Assembly (NCBI GenBank): GCA_017655985.1
Contig: JACJVS010000002.1
Coordinates: 2,232,001 to 2,296,000 of the forward strand
DNA: 64,000 nucleotides
Origin: Incumbomyces delicatus
Taxonomy: Eukaryota; Ascomycota; Eurotiomycetes; Chaetothyriales; Trichomeriaceae
Direction: 5' to 3'
Position numbers and translations under genes: made by a program. The notes beneath the pieces are model-generated. The model saw nothing but the letters and a program-made list of their open reading frames with translations. It was not told the DNA's origin and did not search any database. How positions within the stretch are numbered: the first letter of the stretch is position 1; every line of letters starts with the position of its first letter. Shown here one piece after another: positions 10,772 to 22,201 of the stretch.

Positions 10772-11914
10772 GACCGAGCGAGCTCCAACCGAATATGTCG
10801 GCAGCGAGTCAACTCTTTGCACAAGCTAACAGCTATCCCTGCCTGCCATGCAGAGTACGATATGCTCTCCCGCAGTAATTCATTCAGCCGATGTCGCTCC
10901 GCTGCGATCTGCCTGCAAGAGTCAGTCTACAGCCTCGGTTCAAATCACCGAGGGTATTGACATAAACACCTCAGGGAGCGGGCGGCAAGACTGGCCCTTC
11001 ATTTGCAGATGGTTTCTCGGCTTCACCACGCTCGGGCTGCCATTCGGTATTGACACCTCCTGCGTTGCTAAGCGCGCAAAGCCAAACTATTGCGAACTGC
11101 CTGCTAGCAACAACGCCTCTTGCCATCTGATGTCCCTCGTACGCCACTGCCACGGCACGACGATGACATTGACAGCGACAATAATAAGGAATAGTTACAG
11201 CGGCCATACTGGTGGTCTAATACCTACTGTGGAAGGCCGGCCGCGGGTGGCGCCCGAGAGTCATGAACCTGATCTGAGTATTTGTCGGGCTCCATTCGAT
11301 GGAAGTACGCTGATCTACAAGGCAGCTCCCAGTGGATGATTTATATGTCCCCGTTTGCCACCAACATTCGGGTCGCCAGCCTCTCTCCTCAGGTCTGGGT
11401 CTGGGTACGGGACTTCGTAGTAATGTTCCGTAGTGCCTGGGTAATTCAAGCTTCAAGCCACCTGGGAGGCCCTTGACAGGACTCGACTGTCTGTCACGGA
11501 ACCTGGAAGTACGAAGTATTCGTGCTGCTTCTCAATGCCGTGCCCAGGTGGTATTAGTCACGATAGGCACAAGAAAGCCGAGGCTCTGAGACCCTGGAAT
11601 TTTAACGCTTGGCAGGGCGTGGCTCCCGAGGCTAGTAGGCAATTAGGCTAAGAGGGGCCCCTGAGGCGTTGCCCATGCAACCCGCCGAGAGCGCGTCCAA
11701 ACGAGCCTGCATCAACATTCAGATCGCACTCCACCCACGTCCACTTCTCATGTCAAAAAGGCCCTTTTGACAGAGCAGCAAGGCGTGAAGGCACGGTAGC
11801 TCTTCATTGAGACTCGCCCAAAGACAAGCCTGACCGGTCCGGCCCGTGCATCTTCACCATCAGAACCTGTCGCACCACACAATCTCACGATTTGACGCAT
11901 CCAGCGCAGCCAGC
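10772..11914. other. Intergenic region
   Basis: About 1.1 kb. Open frames on both strands are short and have no recognisable family features. The last 150 bases are probably the 5' leader of the Hym1 gene; an upstream in-frame codon at 11846 is not used as the start because homology begins at 11915. Confidence 0.5.
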
Positions 11915-13066
11915 ATGGCGTTTCTCTTTAGTCGCGGAGGACGACAGAAACAGCCTGCAGAGTTGGCGCGATCCTTAAAAGACCTGCTGCCCAAATTGTC
12001 CGACGATGGTTCGCCTGCCAAAGTTGAAGACGAGGTTGCCCGAACCATGTCACAGATGAAGGTTGTGGTGCAAGGAACACAAGAGGCAGAGAGCAACCCC
12101 GAACAAGTCCACCAGCTCATCCACGCCATCATTCAAGAAGATCTCCTCTACGACATCTCCAAGAGTGTGCGGTTGCTGCCGTTCGAGGCCCGCAAGGACA
12201 CTCAAATCCTCTTCTCTCACATCCTGCGATTCAAACCCGCCAACGCTGCCTCCGGCGACCCATCAGCCATCTCCTATCTCGTCCTCCAGAGACCGGAAAT
12301 CCTGATCGAGTTATGTCGAGGCTACGATCATGCTCACTCGGCCATGCCATGCGGCCAGATCCTACGACAGGCCCTTGCCTACGACACCGTCGCCGCCGTC
12401 ATTCTTTACGACGAATCCCAGCCAGGAGAAAGAGCCGTGCAACTCAAAGAAGTGGACGTTGGCCGCCGCCAGACCGGCAACGGCCTTTTCTGGAACTTCT
12501 TCCAGTGGATCAACAAGGGCTCCTTCGAGGTCAGCGCTGATGCCTTTACCACCTTCCGCGACCTCCTCACCAAACACAAACAGCTGGTATCGCAATACCT
12601 CGCCACCAACTACGACCTCTTCTTTGCCCGTCACTACAACCCCATCCTCCTGCTCTCCCAGTCCTACGTCACAAAGCGGCAATCCATCAAGCTGCTGGGC
12701 GAACTCCTGCTCGACCGCTCCAACTACGTCGTCATGACCCAGTACGTCGCCTCTGGCGAGAACCTCAAGCTGACCATGAACCTCCTCAAAGACGACCGCA
12801 AGATGGTCCAGTACGAAGCCTTCCACGTCTTCAAGGTCTTTGTGGCGAACCCGAACAAGAGCGACGAGGTCAGGAGGATCCTGATCAAGAACCGGGGCCG
12901 CCTCCTGAGATTTTTGCCCAACTTCCTGGAAGGCCGCACCGACGACGATCAGTTCCTGGACGAGAAGAGCTTTTTGCTACGACAGATCGAGTTGCTGCCG
13001 GAAGAGGGCTCGGCCGCTGCGAATTCCAGCGCACGACAGGGCCAGCCTGTAGGCGCTGCTGCGTAA
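11915..13066 (+). CDS. hym1: Hym1/MO25-like scaffold protein
   Basis: Intronless frame of 383 residues starting MAFLFSRGGRQKQ, the typical start of the MO25/Cab39/Hym1 family; an upstream in-frame start would add 23 unrelated residues. The all-helical MO25 signature is clear throughout, for example the FEVSADAFTTFRDLLTKHK helix, then KLLGELLLDRSN, and VFKVFVANPNK. Members bind and activate GCK-type STE20 kinases and in yeast work in the RAM network (Cbk1/Kic1), which controls polarity, cell separation and daughter-specific expression. It acts in the cytosol and at sites of polarised growth and is not itself a kinase. Length agrees with yeast Hym1 (about 400). The last ~20 residues are Ala/Gly/Gln-rich and not conserved in the family. 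Confidence 0.93.
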   Translation: MAFLFSRGGRQKQPAELARSLKDLLPKLSDDGSPAKVEDEVARTMSQMKVVVQGTQEAESNPEQVHQLIHAIIQEDLLYDISKSVRLLPFEARKDTQILFSHILRFKPANAASGDPSAISYLVLQRPEILIELCRGYDHAHSAMPCGQILRQALAYDTVAAVILYDESQPGERAVQLKEVDVGRRQTGNGLFWNFFQWINKGSFEVSADAFTTFRDLLTKHKQLVSQYLATNYDLFFARHYNPILLLSQSYVTKRQSIKLLGELLLDRSNYVVMTQYVASGENLKLTMNLLKDDRKMVQYEAFHVFKVFVANPNKSDEVRRILIKNRGRLLRFLPNFLEGRTDDDQFLDEKSFLLRQIELLPEEGSAAANSSARQGQPVGAAA

Positions 13067-13963
13067 AAATCCCGGCCTTGCCTTGCCTTGCCTTGGTGGG
13101 TCTTTATGGTTATGGTTACGGTCATGGATGCATGGACACCAGAGGCGTTCGATGGAATTAACGCATTTTTGCATCGGTAAACATGGGATGGCGTTATGGG
13201 CTTACGAAAGCATGCGAGAAATGATGGTTTTCTTTTCTTGTGTCTCTTTTTCCTTCCTTCCTTCCTTCCTTTCTCTTTTCATCATCTTCAACAACACCAC
13301 TTGCATGTCATCGTGCTGTCTTCTCTTCCTTCCTAGTTAGCAACTCGCTTTTGTGTTCTGATGTTTTTGATAAGAAGGGAGGACCAGCCAGCATTAACTT
13401 TTTGATTTGAAGGGCGAAAGGGACCCTTTCTTTTAAACTAAAACAAAAGATTGAATTCCATGCAGATCAATAACAGGGCATCACTATTGCCGCACTATGT
13501 AGGAGGTAGACCTGCAGACCACCCAGCGGTGCTATGTATACATAGATGTGCTTGGGTGTTAAGAACTGCGAAATTTAAACTAGAAATCCCTTTCTGCTGA
13601 CTCTGCAAGTACATTCATTGTACACATGAACCGTGTGGTGGGAAAAACAAAAGCCGAATATATATTGGTAGGTTGGTAACACATACAGCATGTTGGTTAC
13701 AGCAAATATGCCCAGGTATGGTTTGCGTCTAGGACGAAAGAAATGTGCCGTCTCCGTCGTTTATCCCTCCGTCTCAGTGTACGCTCGCCCGCCCGGCCCT
13801 CTACTATAAAGTCGTATGGTGCTCCATCCTAAAGGAAGAGTCCATTTTCTTGAACAAGCATCTCGGTCTGTTTCGTTATTGAGTCGTTCCAAAACGCCCC
13901 GCGTCCGACCAACATATACGATATCAAAAACGGACGACTGTCCACCCACCCACCCGAGGCCGG
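13067..13963. other. Convergent intergenic region with microsatellites
   Basis: About 900 bases between the 3' ends of the Hym1 gene and the transporter. It contains a (CCTTG)4 array at 13076-13095 and a CTTC array at about 13250-13270, then AT-rich DNA probably holding both polyadenylation regions. No gene seen. Confidence 0.6.
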
Positions 13964-16183
13964 TTAATTTGCCTTGGCCGCCCCTCCGACCTGGTAGAGC
14001 GGCGGGTACGGTGGCTGATCGCGTCGCAGCAGTCTGTTTCCATAATAAGGCAGCTTCTCTGCGTAGTACTTGGCATGGTCCCTGTTGCCGACCTCGAAGA
14101 CGGAGTCGAGCTCCTCGAGCGTGAGTGCCTTGGTTTCAGGCAGTAGGAAGTAGGCGTAGATGGTTGCGAAGATGTTCCACGCCGCGTACCAGGCGAAAGC
14201 GCCCTGTGGCTGGAATGCGCGGACCAGCGCCGGCCAGGTCAGGGAGATGATGAAGTTGAAACCCCAGCCTGAAAAATAGCAACAAAAAACTTTGGTTAGT
14301 CGTTGTCTGTGGGGAGTGCAGGGAGGGAGGAAGGAGGTTTACTCACAAACAGCAGTCGCCATACTCATCCCCAGATCTCGGATGTACAGCGGGAAAGCCT
14401 CGGCTGAGTAGGTGAAGGGGACTGGTCCTTCCGACGGGCTGTAGATGGCCATGAATGTGAAGATGCCCGCGGCGATGCTGCCTAGACGGGCGTTTTCGTT
14501 GGATTCGGGAATCCAGAAACTGAACCCCGTCCACAGCAGGCAGATGGCCATGCAGGGAAAGCCAAAGAGGAGCAGATTGCGGCGGCCGAACGTGTCAATT
14601 GCTGAGCTACACGTTAGCCAGATGATCCCTGCGGAGTTCAGGATTGATTATCACTCACTTTTCACCGCAGGAAGGGCGAACAGCCAGTTGACGGCTCCTG
14701 TGCCGAAGGACACTAGCAGAGCATTGTTGCGACTAAAGCCGGAACTTTCGAAGATTGAGGTGCTGCAGCAAGTCGTCGTCGTTAGTAGACGTTCCCCCCC
14801 TATCACCCAGAGAGCGGAATCCCGCGCGAAGACTCACCTGTAGTACGCAATGACGTTCACACCGCAGAACTGCTGCATGAACATGCAGAACAGCGCTGAC
14901 TGCGCGGCTCGGCGGTTCCTCCTCTTGCTAAACATCTCCCTGAGTAGATTCTTTCCTTGACGCTGCTCTGCTTCAACTTCCAGCAATTTGTACGAGTAGT
15001 ACATGTCACGTGCCGCCTGGATGGGGTGTGTTCGCAGCACGCAGAAGGAATGGAAAGCCTTGTCGTACTTATTCTTCTCCATGTACCATCGAGGGCTTTC
15101 CGGGCACAGATAGACTTGAGCACAAACGAACATGGGAGGTATGGCGGTCGACCCTAGCATCCATCGCCATGGTGCGTATTGAGCCGTGCCGTCCGGTCCT
15201 GGTGACCCCGGCCACCGAAGCCCGGAGAAGGCAACGGAGGCGACGAAACCAAGCATGATCCCGAAAGCCGTCCACATCTGCCACTGCATCGTCAGGGCAC
15301 CACGAATGTTCTTCGGGGCTGACTCGGCGGCGTACACTGGTGTGGTGGAAGACTTAGCACCGACAGCGAGACCGAGGGCGAACCGTGCGATTAGGAGATT
15401 GTACCAATTGTTGGCGGCGGCCATCCAGAAAGATGAACCGAATGAGATGAAACAGGAGACGAAGATTGTGCCTCGTCGGCCGAAAAATTTGTTTAGAGGC
15501 GCGTTGGTCCAGCACCCGATCAGGAGTGAGCAGAGGTATGGCGCACCGTTCAGCAAACCTTTCATCCACTCATTCTCGATATTGAATTCTTCGAAATAAA
15601 AGACCTATAGAAAGAAAAGAATGTCAGTTCCATGTTTGCGTCCGTTTTGGATTGTGGATCCTGATGCCCGAGCCATAACCAAAAGCGAAAGGCTTCGAGA
15701 ACCGGTTCGACTTACCTGTGCCCCGTTGACAGCGGTCTGGTCCATTCCTTGCACAATAGCACTACCGGCGCAGAGAATGACGAGGAAATAGAGCCTCCAC
15801 GGTTGGCTCCATCTATGATCCTTCTCGTACCGAAGAACCTCTCTCTCCTCTTCAGTCAGCTGACTGACATGCTCAAAGCCATCCTCACGCTGCTGAACCC
15901 GTGCTAGCAGAGCACCTTTCTCGAACGAGTCTCGATATTCCTGTAGGCCTCTCTTCTCTATGAATTCGTGGGCGTCTCGCAGCACTTCCGATTCGCTCAT
16001 ACCCACCAAGGGGTTGCGCAACATGGCAGCAACAGACGGCTGGCGACTGGATTGCCGCCTTGGTATGTTCTCGTCATGTTGAAGGGTATGCGACGATCTG
16101 CTCGAGTCTCGTCGCTCAGGACCGCCAGCCTTTTCAAAGTTTTGGTGCTCGACGGCTTCAGCGTCGATCTTTGGGGCGGGCAT
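13964..16183 (-). CDS. MFS sugar transporter, with an apparent 1-base frameshift
   Basis: Five exons on the minus strand: 16183..15716, 15604..14838, 14762..14659, 14600..14347, 14268..13964; introns of 111, 75, 58 and 78 nt with good GT-AG sites. The product would be about 632 residues: a ~130-residue polar cytosolic N-terminus, then about 12 membrane helices. Sugar-porter signatures seen: FFGRRGT after helix 2, PESPRWYMEK, QQFCGVNVIAYY, and PETKALTLEELD at the end. Exon lengths sum to one base short of a multiple of three. The phase is lost inside exon 4 at the second D-x-x-G-R-R motif, where DTFGR is followed by a missing base near 14581-14585; restoring one G on the plus strand would give the expected Arg-Arg. 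This is either a sequence error or a recent null allele. The transported sugar or polyol is not predictable. Confidence 0.85.
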
Positions 16184-16925
16184 CTTGGGGGTGTATGTAT
16201 GTACACCTCAAATCAACTCTTGGGCACCGTAATTTGACGAGGTAACTTGGCTTCCGGAGACCAAAATCTTGAGTGGACTCGAGCAACCCCATATATACGT
16301 TCTTTGCCCGTGCTTCCCGAAGGTCCTCCCCATGGAGACGAACATGGCGGATGTAACAGAGGGTGGACCAGTTGTTCCGTTTGGCATACGTCAGATCCAT
16401 TGCAAAAGAATTCGAAAGTGGATTGCAGAATGCAAGACAAGAAGCTTGTGCCTGTACTTGGTCAACCTCCCTGTCCTGAGGGAACGGTGTGATTGGCACG
16501 ATTTTTGCCAATTTTTCCGCCCATTCTTGGCTTCAGAAAATCTTATCTCGGCTTTGCTTGGCGAGGCCTCCAAATCAGTGCAAATCGGAGATCGAGAATA
16601 CTATTGAACGGCCAAAGCCTTGGCACATGGCGTTAGATGCCGCAATTTGGAGGAATGCATTGCCGGCTCAACGATGGAAACATCTATAATGCGAAAAATG
16701 CGCGATCAGAAAACGTGGACGCACGTGTTCCACTTAATGTGTTGGTGCAACAATGCAATGGGAAGTGACGATGAAAGCCTCGCAATCGATTCTTGGCTAT
16801 GGAAGGAAATGCCGCCAGTCCGCCTTGTCAGATATGCTAGGCAAAGTATCTAGATTCTGCTTGGCTTACATCCTCCATGGCCTGCGGGAAGACGAAAGAA
16901 CAAGTTGTCTATGTTGCATCATCAA
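16184..16925. other. Intergenic region upstream of the transporter
   Basis: About 740 bases between the transporter start and the 3' end of the tRNA methyltransferase, both on the minus strand. Several short open frames occur on both strands with no family features. It should carry the transporter promoter. Confidence 0.5.
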
Positions 16926-19612
16926 TTAACCTTGCTCAAGCTTGACGCCACCCTCGTCTTCATCTTCGGACGCCTGACCTTTGTCGTTGTCCGGAATAGG
17001 TTCTGGTGAGCTCGTATTTCGATTTTTCATGTGAATGTCTCCATCGGTGCTTCCGCTGTCCCTCCAGTCTTCGGCATTGCGCTCCTGTTTACCTTGATGC
17101 GACTCTGATCGCTGTTGAGGTCTTCGATTTTGATTCATATTCTGCAGTGGCGAGTCATCGTTGAACAGCCTTAGCAACATGGCTTTCCGGTCTTCTTTAG
17201 GCATCATGAGATTAAGACTGTGGATACTCTTCCACAGTGGGAATACCATCCTTTCGCTAAACCCGCCTTCGTCCTCAGTGGGTTCCACGATCAGGACGCA
17301 ACATCCCATGCCTAAATGGCGCATTTGATCTCCAAGTTCTCCTAAACTTGCCCAGTCGTCGTCTTGGAAGCGAGGAAACATCTCAACAAGCAATTTCTTC
17401 AGTGTTTCTTTTTTCTGTAGCGTGATTGTCCTTGTCTTTCCAACCCAGGTCTCTAATATTCTCAGCCCATCGGTTTGAATTCTCCAAGGACAAGTTTCAG
17501 GAGACGGCGCATCTTGTTTAACAAACATCTTGACGCCGGAATGAACGAACTTCATGCCCTTACCTTCATTTTCTTGCAAGATCTCTTTCGCTAGCGCCGT
17601 GGTGTAGTACATGTTCTTTGTGGCAGCGCCCTCTGCGTTTCTAACCATGAATCTGTCCATCGGAAATCGGAGTGAAAGATCGTAGAACTGCTTGATGTGC
17701 TGTAGTTCGGGGATGTCTTGACTGACAAATTTAAACGGCTCTTCGAACTGCTGTCCGCCTTTATTCTTCCTTTTAGGATCCTCCTTTTTAATATCCTCAC
17801 TCTTTATACGTTTATGCTCATGTTGTAGAGACGACTCTTCCTCACTTCTCTTCCGCTTCATCGTTACTTCCTGGTCTAGAAGCTCAGATTCTGTCTCGAC
17901 CGTTGGTTCGGCAAGACTAACAGCTGAAGCAGTGTCCTGTTCAATTCTCGAGTTGTTTTCGTTGCTGACAGCTGTTGTATCAGCGTTCAACAACTCGCCA
18001 TCTGGATTCGTCTCGAGCACGTTCGTCACACCATTCGAGTTTGCAACATCGACCTTTTCCTTCGAATCGTCCGCCTCAGAGCTCTGCTTAACGGTGGTGA
18101 GGGGCGTCTTTGGTATCGTTGTCACTTTTATTTCTGACTTTTTTTCAAGGATGGCAATAAAGAATGCGCCCGTGTTTTGGAAATGTGGATAGATACGCAT
18201 GGCCCTGTGCAGCGGGATACCATTCTCGGCAGGAAACATGCTCTCCTGCAGCCGGCTGAGTCCGTCCACTCCGTGTTCGGTTTGGTGTTTCTGCACTGAA
18301 TCCCAATCACTCCAGATTCTGCCAGATTTGTCCATGATCTTCCAGGTTAGCAGACCGGGCGATCGTTTAAGGCCAGGCAGGAGATGTTGAGTTTCGATCA
18401 TGTCAACCACATCGGTGCCGCCACAGTGAGTAATGGCACTTTGCAAGACAGCCTCGTCCTCGACTGGATTCATGCTGCAAGTGGAATAAACCACTCTGCC
18501 TCCGACTTTCAGCATCTGCAGAGCTCTGATGAGGATGCGAACCTGAGTTGCGTGCAGACCTAGACCATTACTGGGTGTCCAAAGTTTCCATATTTCCAAG
18601 TTCTTCCTCAGGGTGCCATCGCCGGAGCAGGGAACATCAGCAAGAATTCGGTCGAATTTGAGATAACGATTTTGCACAAGCCTGCCATCTTCTGTGGTCT
18701 TGGAGGCAATTTTGATGGAGGGATATATGGTAGCGTCGTGGTTTGTGACGATGATATTGGGTGAGCTCAACCTCTTCATTTGGTGAACCAACATATGTGC
18801 TCTCTTGTAGTCAATGTCGTTAGCAATGAGGAGACCGGTGGAACGGCCATCATCGGTGAAATCCTCGCCGGCTGGTCTATCAAGGCCATTGTTGAAATTG
18901 CACGCCACTTGTCTCGCTCGGTCTTCTTCTCCAGCATTGATGAGTTCAAGAAGTTGTGCAGACTTGCTCCCCGGCGCAGCGCACAGATCGAGGACGGTCA
19001 TACCGGGCTTGATATCCATGACCAGTGGAGGAATCATGCTAACCACCTCCTGTCTCGTAATATTGCCAACATCTGTCTCCGCAACCAGGAATTTCTGAAA
19101 GTTTGCAAAGGGAGGGAAGCGACGAATGACGGCTTTGGGCGTTGTCATGTACCAGGCCAGCTTGTCGGGGTACCATTCGACAGGCTGGGGGGCTTCGACG
19201 TAGCGGCCTTCATGCTGAATGGAGGTTATTTCCGGTATATAGTGATTCCTCAAGCGCTCCTGAACAGCTTGTGCATGTCTGCCACAATATCAGACTTGTC
19301 AGGAAGTATATGCTTCCCTGGAGGTGAACTTACGCCTTTGAGCCAGTGAACCTGAAGCTGTTGGGCAGATCAGTCTTCATTGACTCCCAAAAAGCAGTTC
19401 GCTCAATTTCCGGAACTATATTGAGCTCATCGTAGTATTTCTCAAACTTGGCATTTGCTCGAGGGAGCTTCGACTTGTCGGTGCGAGTGTCTGGTCGATC
19501 TCGACGACTTGGGCCTCCATATCCTCCTCGACCTCTGCCACCCTTTATCAATTAGACATATGCCATATTTTGTTGTCAAGAACGTACCTACTTTCTTGCC
19601 TCCGCGACCCAT
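16926..19612 (-). CDS. trm4: tRNA (cytosine-5)-methyltransferase, Trm4/NSUN2 family
   Basis: Exons 19612..19592, 19542..19334 and 19278..16926 (introns of 49 and 55 nt) give 860 residues in frame. The start MGRGGKKGGRGRGGYGG is a short basic, Gly-rich leader, followed by the family N-terminus (KFEKYYDELN, FRFTGSKAHAQ). The Rossmann SAM-binding motif VLDLCAAPGSKS is at about residue 172. The release Cys is in ADVPCSGDGT (about 294) and the catalytic Cys in VVYSTCSMNPVEDE (about 344), both intact. The long C-terminal half carries an acidic/basic disordered insert (about 480-590) and ends in an acidic tail. Trm4 makes m5C at several positions of many tRNAs in the nucleus using S-adenosylmethionine. 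The very small first exon is supported by phase and by the family's basic start. Confidence 0.93.
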
Positions 19613-20296
19613 CGTGTTGGCCGTAATTATGGGGGTTGCAGCTTGAAGCTCCTTAGTGAAAAACTTTCGAGCGCAACCGCAGTACTTTTCCAAGCAAAAT
19701 GTGGGGGACACAGAATAAAGTACTGTCGCCCACGTGGGATGATGCGGAGAAATTGCCCGTGGCTATTGGTTTGTGCCTAGTTTATGAACGCCAGGCGGGG
19801 AACGTCCCTTCAGCGCCCTATAACCAAGGGGCTCGCCAGGGGTGTTTAATTAATGCGAAAGAATTATTATTAAGGCATTAATGGGTTTCTGCCCGAGATG
19901 GAGGGTTCTGTGCCCTACCTCTAGCGGTGTCAACACCTAAAAGTACCTAGATAGCCTTCGTAGCAACCTTGGAAGTTTGTACTTCGTTTTACCTGATCCT
20001 TCATACGTGCAGATGCTGCATAAGTAACTCTCCTTGTTGCTTACTAACTCCAAGACCAGAATTACGGGTAAAGATGGGAAAGCATGGGGATATGCTGTCG
20101 TCGTCCAATCTGATGTGCCAGCTTGTTTGATCCCGTATTTGTCCGTCTCATCTACGACGGACTCTTCGACATGCGCAAAACTTTGCCTTGCCCCTCTCTC
20201 CCATAGCAACCTGCTACGAGTCGAAAGTCCCCTAAAGAAATCTCTTTCCTCAACGCCAACGCTAAACCATGGCAGAACAAAAACACCTTTCTAGCA
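19613..20296. other. Intergenic region upstream of trm4
   Basis: About 680 bases between the trm4 start and the rpb5 stop, both on the minus strand. AT-rich around 19840-19880. No gene or repeat recognised. Confidence 0.5.
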
Positions 20297-21120
20297 CTAC
20301 TGATACACCCATCGATAGCTAGCATAGCGCCCCGCGGTCTCGCTTTTCCGAATGATCTTCACCACTTGCCCCTTCCTCAATCCCAGGTACTTTGCAACCG
20401 GGTCGTCCATCTGGATTCGCGGTAGCTGCGTCTCCCGCAGCCTGTACCTATCCAGCAGCACCTTCTTCTCCTCATCGCTGAGCAGGATATGTTTGGGCAC
20501 AAGCTCGTGCTTTGTGATGTTGACCAGCAGGTCTTCCTCCTTGAAATGCTCCGCCTTCATACCCAGTTCGTGTAGCGCGTCGAATGCTCGTAGCGCAGCG
20601 GCGTTTGGTTGTTCTTGTGTGATGAAGATGCCATTGGTCATATTCTGGTCTTGTAAAAAGTGTGCAAAGTTGCGCGTCTGCTTGATTCCCACCGGTTTGT
20701 CAGGGCAGAATTCCACCCAGATGGTGCCTGCTGTGGTTGAAGGATTCGGGTTGGTCTTGGTAGGTCGGGGAGTGTCTCGCTGAATCATGTCGAGCGAGGG
20801 ATCGGCCTTGAGTCGCAATTTATGTCGGCTACGGCCACGTCAGTATTACCTCGCAAAGACACCCTGCGCCGGTTTAACGACTGACTCGACTTCACCCGTT
20901 GCTCCATCCTGGTACTTGTCGATAAAATCTTCTCGAGATATTTCCTTCTCATCTCGACTGATTTCGTAGCCCTGATCACCTTCCTTAGCCCAAGTCATCG
21001 CCCGTGAAGGATTTTGCCTACCCTGTCAGCCAGCATCTCGTGTACAGTTCTCCATATGCGCCATAGATGTGTTGCTCTGGCGGCCCTCTGCTGCGCGGCA
21101 TGGCTCTGAAGGTCTGACAT
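20297..21120 (-). CDS. rpb5: DNA-directed RNA polymerases I, II and III subunit Rpb5 (ABC27)
   Basis: Exons 21120..21022, 20971..20886 and 20828..20297 give 238 residues, close to yeast Rpb5 (215). The N-terminal jaw part reads LWRIWRTVHEMLADRGYEIS across the first junction. The very conserved C-terminal assembly domain shows LLVNITKHELVPKHILL, then RLRETQLPRIQ, DPVAKYLGLRKGQVVKIIR and SETAGRYASYR. The subunit is shared by all three nuclear polymerases and forms part of the lower jaw near downstream DNA. The second intron is modelled as 57 nt with donor GTCAGT and branch sequence TACTGAC, because only that donor keeps the phase and restores the conserved DRHKL context; a better-looking GTAATA donor would leave a 21-nt intron. 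Confidence 0.93.
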
Positions 21121-22201
21121 TGTGCGTTCGGCCGCTCGCTCGTTCGCTATCGATGGCGTCAAGAGACGGCACTAAACTTCGAGCTTTGTCTAGTGTTAAT
21201 TTGTAGATGTTGACTTGAACCTTGATATCTTCCAAAAATTTCTCGACAGCCTATCGCGCAGCCTAAACAAGAAATGCGGAGTCACGTGAGATGAATTGCT
21301 ATTCAACAACCAAATACCGAGCATACCTGCTTGACTGCCGAGTACTTGACTAAGGATGTTCGAGGACATCCTAAACATCATCATTGTACATTCGTTCGAC
21401 TCGTAGATAAAACAGAAGTCGTTTACACTTGTCTAAAAGAGAGCGGCGTGGCTAAATATGTCTGCCGCTGTTGACGAAAGTGTGCAGCTCCTTGATCAAC
21501 AACATTATACATTACCTACCTAGGCAGGTATAGAACGTTTTCAGTAACTCGAGTGTCACGGTTCCAACCCTCTGACTGACCTGTGCATGCTTTTAACAAA
21601 AAGGTACAATACTTCGTGCTCCCAAATATCGTAAGTCAAGAACTCTTCCGCTAGGCAGGAGATGTTCTTTTGAAAGAGTCGACTGTCGTTTCGAGGATTT
21701 ATCATTTCGATGCTGAACTCCACCCTTGGGTATTCTGCTGATGAACACAACTTTTACCAAGATTCTTCGGCTTCCAGGTGTCTTCGGTGGCTATTTGGGT
21801 GCAGTGCCGGTGGATGACAAGGCCCTTACCACTAAAATATTATCTTTTGTTGCACACAGACGTGGACTTTTTCCACCGACTATTTCCAACATGTGTGCAT
21901 AATTTATCTAATCCTGAAGTATCCCAATCGCAATCCCTAGCAACGCTCCAGACGCGAGACATGCCAACGTCGAGTAAAATTCCCAACGCCATTCTGCTTC
22001 AGCAGTATTTGCTTCCCATTCATGTCCCTTAGGGAAGATTGCTCCACATTGACTGCATGACACCAAGCGCTCATTTACTTCAATGTGGGTTGGTGGTTCT
22101 ATGGGCTGTTGTTGAGCTTCTGGTATGCACAAGACCAGGCGCAGAAACGAGAGCAACGTCCATCCACTCTTCTCGGCATAAACCTCTTTGTTGTCGTCCA
22201 G
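21121..22201. other. Intergenic region upstream of rpb5
   Basis: About 1.1 kb between the rpb5 start and the 3' end of the glycerol-3-phosphate dehydrogenase gene. It contains an imperfect CCTAGG-centred palindrome near 21510-21530. A minus-strand open frame at 21908-22156 with a Cys pair and one hydrophobic segment lacks an ATG and is not called. Confidence 0.5.

Noticed and set aside
10848..11339. Plus-strand open frame of 163 codons between the TLC and Hym1 genes
   Set aside because: Composition and sequence show no family features; open frames of this length occur by chance in GC-balanced DNA.
11846..11914. Upstream in-frame start for Hym1
   Set aside because: It adds 23 non-conserved residues before the family start MAFLF.
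20829..20849. A 21-nt intron in rpb5
   Set aside because: Too short for normal fungal splicing, and an alternative 57-nt intron with the same phase restores the conserved sequence better. Kept only as a question about donor choice.
21908..22156. Minus-strand open frame of 82 codons with a CSQCG motif and one hydrophobic segment
   Set aside because: It has no ATG (starts at TTG), and I found no convincing upstream exon. It lies immediately 3' of the gut2 gene and may be untranslated sequence.
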